Part shown: positions 1-6,100 of the stretch, piece by piece
Layout of the letters: the number at the start of each line of letters is the position of its first letter
How positions within the stretch are numbered: position 1 is the first letter of the stretch
Source: Candidatus Liptonbacteria bacterium RIFCSPLOWO2_01_FULL_53_13
GTDB taxonomy: Bacteria > Patescibacteriota > Minisyncoccia > UBA6257 > 2-01-FULL-56-20
Assembly: GCA_001818895.1 (NCBI GenBank)
Contig: MHLB01000063.1
Location: forward strand, 8,950 to 15,099
Length of the DNA: 6,150 bases
Reading direction: 5' to 3'
Program-made: the position numbers and the translations under genes
The notes under the pieces: generated by a model
Told to the model about the DNA's origin: nothing
Seen by the model: only the letters and a program-made list of their open reading frames with translations
Databases searched by the model: none

Positions 1-1
1 G

Positions 2-3000
2 GGGATACAAGGTATTTTGCCGTCAGTCGGCTACTTCGGTCCCAAAACCCGTGCGGCAATTACCACGTTAGGAGGACCGGTGGTAACCCCAGGCCCGGTA
101 ACCCCAGGCCCGGTAACCCCGATTCCTGGCGCAGGTTTGACCGTTGGACTTTCGTCCAGCAATCCTTCAGCGGGTTCCTTGATTTCGTCCTCGGCGAGCG
201 CAGCTTCTCCCGTACCAGTTTTTGCAGTTGATGTGGTGGCTGGTTCCGCAAGCGGCATTACGCTCTCCGGCATCAAGTTCAAGAAACTCGGAGTGCTTTC
301 CGACAGCTCAATCTCAGGCGCATACCTGGTTGAGAACGGCAAAGTGCTTTCCCAGTACAATTCCATCACCAGCGGTAAAGTGGTCTTCACGAACCTCGCG
401 ATCAACATCGCGGCGGGACAGCGGAGAACATTCGTACTCGCGATTGACCCGGCAACGGGACTCTCCGCGGGCAACACCGTCAGCTTCGGCCTGGATTCCG
501 CAGCTGATGTGACCGCGACGGATGCGGCAAACGCCGCGGCAGCGGTTTCCGGAGTATTCCCCGCAAACGGGAATCTCTTCACCGTTACCTCGGTCTCCAA
601 TCCTTCCTTGGCGTCTCTCGTTGTTGCCTCGTCTTCCATCGGCACGGAAGTGACCGCGGGGACGAACGACAATGTGGTAGGCGCGTGGAGTTTCACCGCG
701 GCGAACAGCGCGGTATGGCTGCAGGGCTTGAACTTCAAAGTCATCGGCTCTGCGAACAAGTCGGACCTCAGGAATGTACGGCTCTTCATAAACGGCACCC
801 AGGCGGGCTCATCGCTTACCTCGGTGGCGGCGGATGGCACGGCATACTTTGATCTGGCCTCGGCTCCCGCGAAATTGAACACTGGCGCAAACAGCGTTCA
901 GGTGCGCGCGGACATCGCCGGGTCTCCCTCTTACAACTTCCAGTTTGAGATTCTGAACTCCTATGATATCCTCGGCGTTGACTCGCAGTACAATGTGCCG
1001 GTCTCCGCAGGATCAAATACGGGCACGCAGGTCTCAATCAAAACCGGAAGCATTACGCTCCAGGTTGCAACCGATACACCAACCGGCAGTCTCTCTGCAG
1101 GACAGTCGGGCGTCACGCTCGCGAAATTCACCTTCTACGCAGCCGGCGAAGCGGTGAAAGTCAAGTGGTTGGGCTGGGGGCTGAACATTACGAACGCTTC
1201 ATCCCAGCTTTCCATTGACAGCCAGTTCAAGAACGTATCGCTCGTAAGCGATGCGGGCGACCAGTTAGGGACCACGGTAAACACGTTGTCCACAGCGGTT
1301 ACCTGTACGGACACCGCGCAGGCGATTTCAACGTCTTCGTATCGCGGTTGCTTCGGCAACAGTTCGTCGCCGATCAACTACATTGTTCCGGCGAACACGA
1401 CCCGTGTCTTGATGCTCAAAGCTGACATCCAGTCAACGGCGGTCTTCGGGACGGTAGTGGGTCTTATCACGACGAACGTGTCCAACTTGCAGGGCCTGAC
1501 CTCAAGCCAGACAGCATCAACGGGTTCCGCGAACGGCGCCTCACTCTCGTTTTCTTCAAGCGCCCTTACGGTTGCGAAGAACAGCGGCGTGGGCACGCAG
1601 ACGTTTACGGCAAACTCAAGCGGCCGCAGGATCGGTTCCTACACGCTTACCGCCTCTTCGGCTGAAGGCGTGAAGGTTTCAACCGTCACCATCACGACCG
1701 GTGCGGCAGGCGCGTTGTTCTCGAACATGCTCGTGAAGGTTGCAGGGACCCAGTTCGGTTCCATGCAGCCTACGCTTGCAAACAGCACCGCTTACACCTT
1801 CTCTGGCACGCAGTTCAGCGTACCGAAGGGCCAAAGCGTGGCGCTTGACGTGTACGCTGATGTGCTCTCTTCCGCCACGACTGGCTCGAAGACCACCATC
1901 ACAACGCTTTCAGGCTGTTCGGCAAACGGCGACACCTCATACGCATCCATCTCCTGCACCTCAACCACAGGGCAGGATGTAGTGATCGCAGGGCAGGCAA
2001 CCATCAGCGTAACCGCTGATTCCGGCCAGCCCTCCGACCAAATCGTCATGGGCACGGCCGGGGTTTCGCTTGCGACATTCCGATTCACGGAAACATCAAA
2101 CATTGAAGATGTGAAAATCAGCGACCTCATCGTCTTTGACCAGGTCGTAGGTACGTCAACCGTGAAGTCGGCGTTCAGCAACGTGAAGTTGTACAAAGCA
2201 GACGGCACGCTTTTGGGTACGTCAGGCTCCGTAAATACATCGGCGTCTTCAACGCTCCCCGGGCGCGGCTACTACTACAAGTTCAACTTCGCAAGCCCGA
2301 TCGTGGTTCCGCAGTCCAACTCTGTCTCGGTGCTCCTGAAAGGCGACGTGTCCACGTACAGCTCAAGCGGTGCGACGGATAACACCACGCACGTCTTCAG
2401 GATCGCTTCCTCGACCGACACGGACAACGACTTGTTCGCCGGTGAAACGGTGAACGCGCTCGGGAACACGTCAAACGCTACTTCGGCGGTGTCGCTTGGC
2501 GCGGCGGTTGGTCCCACAAAGACCATTCTCCGCAGCAAGATCGCCCTCTCGGCGACCCCGATCGCAACTTCGCTTGCTCGGTCCTCGGCTGTCAATTTGG
2601 CAACCCTGACCTTCTCGGCGGATTCTGCGGGTAGCGCGGCGATTAACAGCGTTGTGGTCACCTTCAGCGGTACGGCTCCGTCCATTTCTACGTTCTTGGA
2701 CGGCGTCACGCTTGTTGACGAAAGCGGTAATACTTTGGGTACTGCCAACACGACTTCTTCAACAGCGTGCAACGGCAGCAACACCTGTGCGATTACCTTC
2801 AACCTCGGTGTAACCACCGCAGGCCAGATCGTCAACGGCGGCTCCTCAAGGAGCTGGACGCTCAAGGTTGATGGCACGAAGATACAGGCTGCAGGGTCAA
2901 ACGTTTCGCGCGACCTGACGGCGACCATCAACGCTCGTACCGATATTCAGTTCACCGATGCGCTCGATGGCACGGCTGCAACGGCTGTTGGGCTCGGGTC

Positions 3001-3055
3001 CAACGTAGTTGTTCCGATCCAGCTGAACTCGGTGTCTACTGGTCTCGGCAGCTAG
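2..3055 (+). CDS. Large peptidoglycan-binding, S-layer-like surface protein with six divergent beta-sandwich-like repeats (5' partial)
   Basis: The frame is open to the left edge (from base 2 it reads GIQGILPSVGYFGPKTRAAI), so the start and any signal peptide lie upstream; a TTG at 17 is not a credible start. Residues are numbered from that TTG. Residues 1-20 are the end of a PG_binding_1 domain (FGPKTRAAI signature), which in this family binds cell-wall peptidoglycan. A VTPGP-type linker follows (about 23-37), then six divergent repeats at about 41-190, 195-340, 345-515, 517-659, 660-832 and 835-1005. Most share a core: an isoleucine/valine-rich strand pair, a turn such as 'VKLYKADGTLLGT', then a strand like 'VLLKGDV' or 'VLMLKADI'. 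Six cysteines form three close pairs. Composition is Ser/Thr/Ala/Gly-rich; residues 491-540 are 38% Ser+Thr by count. There is no C-terminal membrane helix or LPXTG-type sorting signal, so anchoring is probably via the N-terminal domain. Asparagine is mostly AAC, suggesting high expression. I infer a cell-surface structural or adhesive protein; the exact function is unknown. Confidence 0.85.
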   Translation, partial: GIQGILPSVGYFGPKTRAAITTLGGPVVTPGPVTPGPVTPIPGAGLTVGLSSSNPSAGSLISSSASAASPVPVFAVDVVAGSASGITLSGIKFKKLGVLSDSSISGAYLVENGKVLSQYNSITSGKVVFTNLAINIAAGQRRTFVLAIDPATGLSAGNTVSFGLDSAADVTATDAANAAAAVSGVFPANGNLFTVTSVSNPSLASLVVASSSIGTEVTAGTNDNVVGAWSFTAANSAVWLQGLNFKVIGSANKSDLRNVRLFINGTQAGSSLTSVAADGTAYFDLASAPAKLNTGANSVQVRADIAGSPSYNFQFEILNSYDILGVDSQYNVPVSAGSNTGTQVSIKTGSITLQVATDTPTGSLSAGQSGVTLAKFTFYAAGEAVKVKWLGWGLNITNASSQLSIDSQFKNVSLVSDAGDQLGTTVNTLSTAVTCTDTAQAISTSSYRGCFGNSSSPINYIVPANTTRVLMLKADIQSTAVFGTVVGLITTNVSNLQGLTSSQTASTGSANGASLSFSSSALTVAKNSGVGTQTFTANSSGRRIGSYTLTASSAEGVKVSTVTITTGAAGALFSNMLVKVAGTQFGSMQPTLANSTAYTFSGTQFSVPKGQSVALDVYADVLSSATTGSKTTITTLSGCSANGDTSYASISCTSTTGQDVVIAGQATISVTADSGQPSDQIVMGTAGVSLATFRFTETSNIEDVKISDLIVFDQVVGTSTVKSAFSNVKLYKADGTLLGTSGSVNTSASSTLPGRGYYYKFNFASPIVVPQSNSVSVLLKGDVSTYSSSGATDNTTHVFRIASSTDTDNDLFAGETVNALGNTSNATSAVSLGAAVGPTKTILRSKIALSATPIATSLARSSAVNLATLTFSADSAGSAAINSVVVTFSGTAPSISTFLDGVTLVDESGNTLGTANTTSSTACNGSNTCAITFNLGVTTAGQIVNGGSSRSWTLKVDGTKIQAAGSNVSRDLTATINARTDIQFTDALDGTAATAVGLGSNVVVPIQLNSVSTGLGS
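82..120 (+). repeat. 15-base tandem repeat encoding the proline linker
   Basis: The unit GGTAACCCCAGGCCC occurs at 82-96 and 97-111, followed by a nine-base partial copy at 112-120. It encodes VTPGP-VTPGP-VTP between the peptidoglycan-binding domain and the first surface repeat. The copies are identical at DNA level, so the linker length could change by slippage in steps of five residues. The role as a rigid stalk is inferred from the Pro/Gly composition. Confidence 0.85.
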
Positions 3056-3062
3056 CGCACGA

Positions 3063-3102
3063 ACCAATCCCGCCTCCGGTATTCTTGAGAGATACCGTTG
3101 GT
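3063..3102 (+). other. Secondary hairpin between the surface-protein stop and its terminator
   Basis: CGGTAT at 3077-3082 is perfectly complementary to ATACCG at 3092-3097. The outer segments ACCAA (3063-3067) and TTGGT (3098-3102) can extend the stem across a one-sided bulge at 3068-3076. It lies just after the stop codon and directly before the strong terminator. It could protect the 3' end of the mRNA or be incidental; no U-tract follows it. Confidence 0.4.
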
Positions 3103-3106
3103 CGGT

Positions 3107-3140
3107 GCACAAAGCCCCCTCACGGGGGCTTTGTGCTTTA
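3107..3140 (+). terminator. Rho-independent terminator of the surface-protein gene
   Basis: The arms GCACAAAGCCCCC (3107-3119) and GGGGGCTTTGTGC (3124-3136) pair perfectly over 13 bp around a TCAC tetraloop. The tail TTTA (3137-3140) is short, but the stem is very stable. It begins 51 bases after the stop codon at 3053-3055. It should stop most transcription before the next gene, so that gene needs its own promoter or relies on read-through. Confidence 0.85.
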
Positions 3141-3159
3141 CGAATTGTGTCTGTACAAT
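3131..3159 (+). promoter_or_regulatory. Possible promoter for the ligase/TPR gene, overlapping the terminator
   Basis: TTGTGC (3131-3136) and TACAAT (3154-3159) are separated by 17 bases. The -10 matches TATAAT at five of six positions; the -35 matches TTGACA at only three. The predicted transcription start is about 3166, one base before the ATG at 3167, so the mRNA would be leaderless. The -35 lies in the right arm of the upstream terminator. Evidence is motif and spacing only. Confidence 0.4.
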
Positions 3160-3166
3160 GGAAGGA

Positions 3167-5443
3167 ATGCCAGGAGCTGCGCTTATACGCTTCATACGCG
3201 GATTACTCTACGTGATAGTGATTGCTACGCCTCTTTTCTATCTGCGGAAGGGGGTATATCCCTACATCCTTTCAAAAGCCGCATTCTTCCAAGGGCTCGT
3301 CGAGATTCTTTTTTTTGCGTGGGTGGCGCTGCTCGTCGTGGAGCCCCGCTATCGTCCGAAGAAAACCGTGCTCGGTATCGCGATACTCGTGTTTCTCGTA
3401 GCGTTCGGCATCACGTCCATTACGGGCGTTGACGCCGCACGAAGCTTTTGGTCAACCCAGGAGCGCGCGACGGGGTTATTTTTCTTTTTGCATATCTATG
3501 CGCTTGTATTCGTCATCGCTTCAATCTTTCCCGCCTTGAACTGGCGGCGTTTGCTTGCCGCATCTTTAGGCACAGCGGCCCTTGTGAGCGTTCTGGCATT
3601 GTTCCAGCTCGTGAATCCCAATCTGCTCTTGCAAGAGAGCGTTGGAGACAGGCCGGGAGCAACTTTCGGCAACCCCACCTTTCTTGCGGGATATCTTGTC
3701 TTGAATATTATGTTAGGAATATATCTTTTGTACGATCGTTTTCGTTCTATCGAGCGAACGGGTAGAGGTACGCAGGCATTTCTCGTAATGGAGATACTTA
3801 TTGCGGCAGTTGCGCTCATGAATGCGCAGACGCGCGGAGATATTTTGGGTCTTGCCGCGGGAATCGGGGCGCTCACGGGACTCTTTATTTTCGCGCCGCC
3901 GGAGGGCGCGACAGGATGGCTTGGAAGAAAAAAGGCGTATGCCATATTCGGCATCGGCATCTGTGCGCTCGGAGCGGTATTCTGGCTTACTCGCACGGCT
4001 TCTTTCTGGCGAGGAGTACCGGGACTCAACCGATTCCAAGAAATTTCTCTTTCAGACAGAGGTCTTCAGCCGCGCTTCATTACCATGCGAATCGCATGGA
4101 GAGGTTTTCTCGAGCGACCGGTATTTGGATGGGGATGGGAGAATTTCAACGTGGTATTCAACAAACAGTACGATCCTAAATTGCTTGAAGCCAATTACCA
4201 AGAAACAAGATTTGATAAGCCGCATAACATGTTTTTGGAATATCTTGTAAACGGTGGCGTATTACTCTTGCTTGCATTCTTCGGAGTCATCGCGGCGCTC
4301 ATTTTCGAACTATGGAGATCGCGCGATCGGTTGTTCGCGACTGTTGCAACTGCGGCGATTGTCGGATATCTCGCGAGGAGTGTGTTTATATTTGACACCA
4401 TTGGACCCCTCCTCATCCTTGCGCTTATCGGGGGCATCGCAGACGGTTTATATCAGAGAGACGTAACGCGCAAGAAAGAAGAAAACGGCACCCGCGCACA
4501 CAGCGCATCTAGCGACAGAAAGAAGATTCCTTCGCCACTTTCGATGAAATACATAACAGCAGGAATCGCGCTTTGTTCGCTTGTCCCGGCGTATATAGTG
4601 AACGGGAGAACGCTTATTGCTACCTATGACCAGTATTATGGCTTCCAATATTTCCGCGTGGGGCGCATATCGGAAGCCGTAGCGAGTTTCAAAGCGGCAA
4701 TTGCACCGTGGTCGCCATTCCGTTGGGCGCTGAAGCGCGATTACGCATTCGCGGTCGCGGAAGCGTATTTCTATAATCCCGATAAGGTGCCGAAAGAGGA
4801 GGCGCGATTGGCGGTACGCGCATTGGAAGAGGTCGTCACCGAACATCCACAGGACGCATATAATCACTATGCAGCGATTGACGTATATAACCAAGTGTCT
4901 GATGTCGACCCCGAAACATATCTGGACGCGGCAGAGCGCGAAGCAAAGGTGGCACTCGAACTGTCACCGAATCGGCAAGAAGTTTATTTTTCTTGGGCAA
5001 AGACCAAAACATTACGGAAGGATTATGTGGGCGCACTCGCTCTCTTGAAATATGCGCTTGCATTGAACCCAAAGGTTCCCGATGCCCATTTTTACTACGG
5101 ACTTGTGCTTTTCGCCAACGACCAGTCTGAAGCAGGGTACCGAGAAATCAAAACGACGCTTGAACTCGAAAGGGCCTGGAAAAACGCGCAGGAACCATTG
5201 GTCGTCGCAAATTTCTTCGCGAATGCGGGCCATATTGACGAAGCAATCGAGCTCTACCAGGAATCGCTTAAAATGAAAGAAGACAAAGAAACGCGCATCA
5301 AGCTTGGCATCGCCTATTTCTTTGCCGGTAAGCACGACCTCGCGCGGGAGTACATTTCCGTAGCAATCAAGGGATTTGATATTACGACGAGCAAATCCTA
5401 CGAGGACCTCCTCCCGATATTGCAGGAATTGGGGATACGGTAG
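3167..5443 (+). CDS. O-antigen ligase (Wzy_C) family membrane protein with C-terminal TPR domain
   Basis: The 758-residue protein has about 13 membrane segments by eye (near 9-26, 39-58, 67-85, 103-122, 128-148, 170-189, 205-219, 225-243, 257-274, 363-382, 389-408, 411-427, 461-479). Family signatures appear in the expected order: GATFGNPTFLAGYL (164-177, like the usual 'GTxxNPNxxA'), NAQTRGDILGLAAG (219-232, conserved Arg-Gly), 'RIAWRGFLERPVFGWGWENF' (308-327) and KPHNMFLEYLVNGG (351-364, conserved His-Asn). The long loop at about 275-362 matches the large extracytoplasmic catalytic loop of WaaL, Wzy and PglL proteins, which move lipid-linked glycans to an acceptor. A charged linker (429-457) precedes the last helix, and TPR-like helix pairs fill about 501-737. 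The acceptor is unknown; ligase, polymerase or protein O-glycosyltransferase are all possible. The start is uncertain: ATG at 3158 is in frame but overlaps a -10-like box, whereas 3167 follows GGAAGGA directly. A TTG at 3098 lies upstream of the terminator and is rejected. The stop at 5441-5443 abuts a repeat array, and no canonical terminator follows. Confidence 0.85.
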   Translation: MPGAALIRFIRGLLYVIVIATPLFYLRKGVYPYILSKAAFFQGLVEILFFAWVALLVVEPRYRPKKTVLGIAILVFLVAFGITSITGVDAARSFWSTQERATGLFFFLHIYALVFVIASIFPALNWRRLLAASLGTAALVSVLALFQLVNPNLLLQESVGDRPGATFGNPTFLAGYLVLNIMLGIYLLYDRFRSIERTGRGTQAFLVMEILIAAVALMNAQTRGDILGLAAGIGALTGLFIFAPPEGATGWLGRKKAYAIFGIGICALGAVFWLTRTASFWRGVPGLNRFQEISLSDRGLQPRFITMRIAWRGFLERPVFGWGWENFNVVFNKQYDPKLLEANYQETRFDKPHNMFLEYLVNGGVLLLLAFFGVIAALIFELWRSRDRLFATVATAAIVGYLARSVFIFDTIGPLLILALIGGIADGLYQRDVTRKKEENGTRAHSASSDRKKIPSPLSMKYITAGIALCSLVPAYIVNGRTLIATYDQYYGFQYFRVGRISEAVASFKAAIAPWSPFRWALKRDYAFAVAEAYFYNPDKVPKEEARLAVRALEEVVTEHPQDAYNHYAAIDVYNQVSDVDPETYLDAAEREAKVALELSPNRQEVYFSWAKTKTLRKDYVGALALLKYALALNPKVPDAHFYYGLVLFANDQSEAGYREIKTTLELERAWKNAQEPLVVANFFANAGHIDEAIELYQESLKMKEDKETRIKLGIAYFFAGKHDLAREYISVAIKGFDITTSKSYEDLLPILQELGIR

Positions 5444-5535
5444 GATATGCGGAGATATGAGGAGATATGTAAGATATGCGATATTAACTCGCCCTCATAT
5501 CTTCATATCCGCATATCTTCGTATCAGCATATCTG
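5443..5535. repeat. Inverted array of short GATATG-type units
   Basis: The left half has four units of consensus RGATATG starting at 5443, 5453, 5463 and 5472, a period of 10, 10 and 9 bases. The right half (5496-5535) is five tandem octamers of consensus CATATCTT, the reverse complement of the same core; the fourth copy is diverged (CGTATCAG). The halves can fold: GATATGCGG (5444-5452) with 5509-5517, ATATGA (5455-5460) with 5503-5508, and AGATATG (5463-5469) with 5496-5502. That is 22 pairs with two 2-base bulges, and other registers are possible. It starts at the last base of the preceding stop codon. It might end or stabilise that mRNA, but there is no T-tract. Confidence 0.8.
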
Positions 5536-5543
5536 CACCCCCT

Positions 5544-5572
5544 TTGCCTTTACCCCTTGCGCTTGCTATACT
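5544..5572 (+). promoter_or_regulatory. Sigma-70-type promoter of the HU gene
   Basis: TTGCCT (5544-5549; four of six matches to TTGACA) is followed after 17 bases by TATACT (5567-5572; five of six), with an extended -10 TGC at 5564-5566. Transcription is predicted to start near 5579, giving a leader of about 116 bases before the HU start codon. This is the best promoter in the window by motif and spacing. Confidence 0.65.
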
Positions 5573-5602
5573 GGGAGCATATGGAAAAGGTCGAGTGAAA
5601 CG

Positions 5603-5684
5603 AGCTTTTAGCTGTGAGCTGTTAGCTTTGAGAAACGACACCCCTAGAATATACCTCAAAGCTCAAAACTAAAACCTAAAAGCT
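5603..5684 (+). repeat. Heptamer-repeat inverted pair forming a leader hairpin upstream of HU
   Basis: The left arm (5603-5632) is four tandem heptamers beginning AGCT at 5603, 5610, 5617 and 5624. The right arm (5655-5684) is four heptamers of type CTMAAAN starting at 5655, 5662, 5669 and 5676. The outer ends pair perfectly (AGCTTTTAG 5603-5611 with CTAAAAGCT 5676-5684), as do the inner ends (AGCTTTGAG 5624-5632 with CTCAAAGCT 5655-5663). The middle 12 bases pair at about half their positions, and the loop is 22 bases. The arm agreement is 24 of 30. If the promoter call is right this is wholly within the HU mRNA leader, ending 10 bases before the start codon. A role in translation or mRNA stability is inference. 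Confidence 0.75.
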
Positions 5685-5694
5685 ATCCAAAAAG

Positions 5695-5970
5695 ATGACA
5701 AAAGATGGCTTGGTAGATGCCGTAATGAAAGCGACGGGAATGGAGGTCAAAGCCCAGACCCAGCGGATGGTGGAAGCCGTGTTTGACACGATTACCGCGA
5801 CATTGGCTCGTGGAGAAGAGGTGGCGGTAACCGGCTTCGGATCGTTCCGTGTGATGAAACGGGCGGCGCGCGATGGCCGAAATCCGAAAACCGGCGAGAA
5901 AATTCGAATCGCCGCTTCGATAAAACCGAAATTCCGCGCCGGCAAAGGGCTCAAGGAAGCGGTACAGTAA
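5695..5970 (+). CDS. hup: HU-family DNA-binding protein
   Basis: This 91-residue protein has the full length of the HU/IHF family (about 90-95). HU binds DNA as a dimer without strong sequence preference, bends it and compacts the nucleoid. Visible signatures are the N-terminal helix pair (residues 2-40, starting MTKDGLVDAVMKATG), GFGSF (47-51), the DNA-inserting arm with GRNPKTGEKI (61-70; Pro64 is at the position of the intercalating proline), and the closing strand and helix KPKFRAGKGLKEAV (77-90). The ending FRAGKGLKEAV is closer to HU than to IHF subunits. The ATG at 5695 fits the family N-terminus, but no Shine-Dalgarno sequence precedes it, only an A-rich stretch (AAAAAG) after a hairpin. 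It has its own promoter and terminator, so it is probably monocistronic. Confidence 0.96.
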   Translation: MTKDGLVDAVMKATGMEVKAQTQRMVEAVFDTITATLARGEEVAVTGFGSFRVMKRAARDGRNPKTGEKIRIAASIKPKFRAGKGLKEAVQ

Positions 5971-5973
5971 AGC

Positions 5974-6063
5974 GGTAATTGGTAAAGAGTAAATAGTAAG
6001 TTGGGAAAGAAAAACCGCCGTTCGGCGGTTTTTCTTATGATTACTTGCAATCCCTAATTACTA
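5974..6063. repeat. Third short-period repeat cluster, enclosing the HU terminator
   Basis: The left side is four tandem heptamers of consensus RGTAAWT at 5974-6001 (units start at 5974, 5981, 5988 and 5995). The right side (about 6040-6063) has related units in reverse complement, with TTAC cores at 6041 and 6058. GTAATT (5975-5980) pairs with AATTAC (6056-6061), and AGTAA (5995-5999) with TTACT (6041-6045). Complementarity is weaker than in the two clusters before the HU gene. The GC-rich terminator stem lies in the centre. Confidence 0.55.
6007..6036 (+). terminator. Rho-independent terminator of the HU gene
   Basis: AAGAAAAACCGCC (6007-6019) pairs perfectly with GGCGGTTTTTCTT (6024-6036) around the loop GTTC. 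The five T residues at 6029-6033 followed by CTT serve as the U-tract, and the A-run on the other side would let it work on the opposite strand too. It begins 36 bases after the HU stop codon. Confidence 0.93.
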
Positions 6064-6071
6064 TGGCTCTA

Positions 6072-6098
6072 GACCATCACCGATAGGGTAGAATGGTC
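6072..6098 (+). promoter_or_regulatory. Possible -10 box and overlapping inverted repeat before the last gene
   Basis: TAGAAT (6089-6094) matches the -10 consensus at five of six positions and is followed by six bases and then the ATG at 6101, the spacing typical of leaderless mRNAs. No good -35 is visible. GACCAT (6072-6077) and ATGGTC (6093-6098) form a 6-bp inverted repeat whose right half overlaps the -10; it could be an operator, a weak hairpin or chance. Confidence 0.3.
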
Positions 6099-6100
6099 AT

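Noticed and set aside
31..882. Long open frame (283 codons) on the minus strand within the surface-protein gene
   Set aside because: It mirrors the codon pattern of the plus-strand gene, which has clear domain signatures; its translation is low-complexity with no recognisable domain.
2275..2931. Open frame of 218 codons on the minus strand
   Set aside because: Same reason: antisense shadow of the repeat-rich plus-strand gene, with no promoter, ribosome site or family signature.
3098..3166. Upstream TTG start for the ligase/TPR gene
   Set aside because: It would place the coding start before the strong terminator hairpin at 3107-3136, and the added residues do not resemble the family N-terminus.
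5376..5672. Open frame of 98 codons running from the end of the ligase gene through the repeat arrays
   Set aside because: It overlaps the end of a well-supported gene, and most of it is translated repeat sequence and promoter; no ribosome site or domain.
5443..5684. CRISPR array
   Set aside because: Units are only 7-10 bases, directly adjacent without spacers, and occur on both strands; no cas gene is visible.
5444..5694. tRNA or known riboswitch in the 251-base gap
   Set aside because: No cloverleaf, CCA-like end, T-loop consensus or recognisable aptamer core was seen; structure is explained by the iterated repeats.
5676..6050. Minus-strand frame of 124 codons opposite the HU gene
   Set aside because: It spans the HU coding region and its terminator on the opposite strand; HU is unambiguous.
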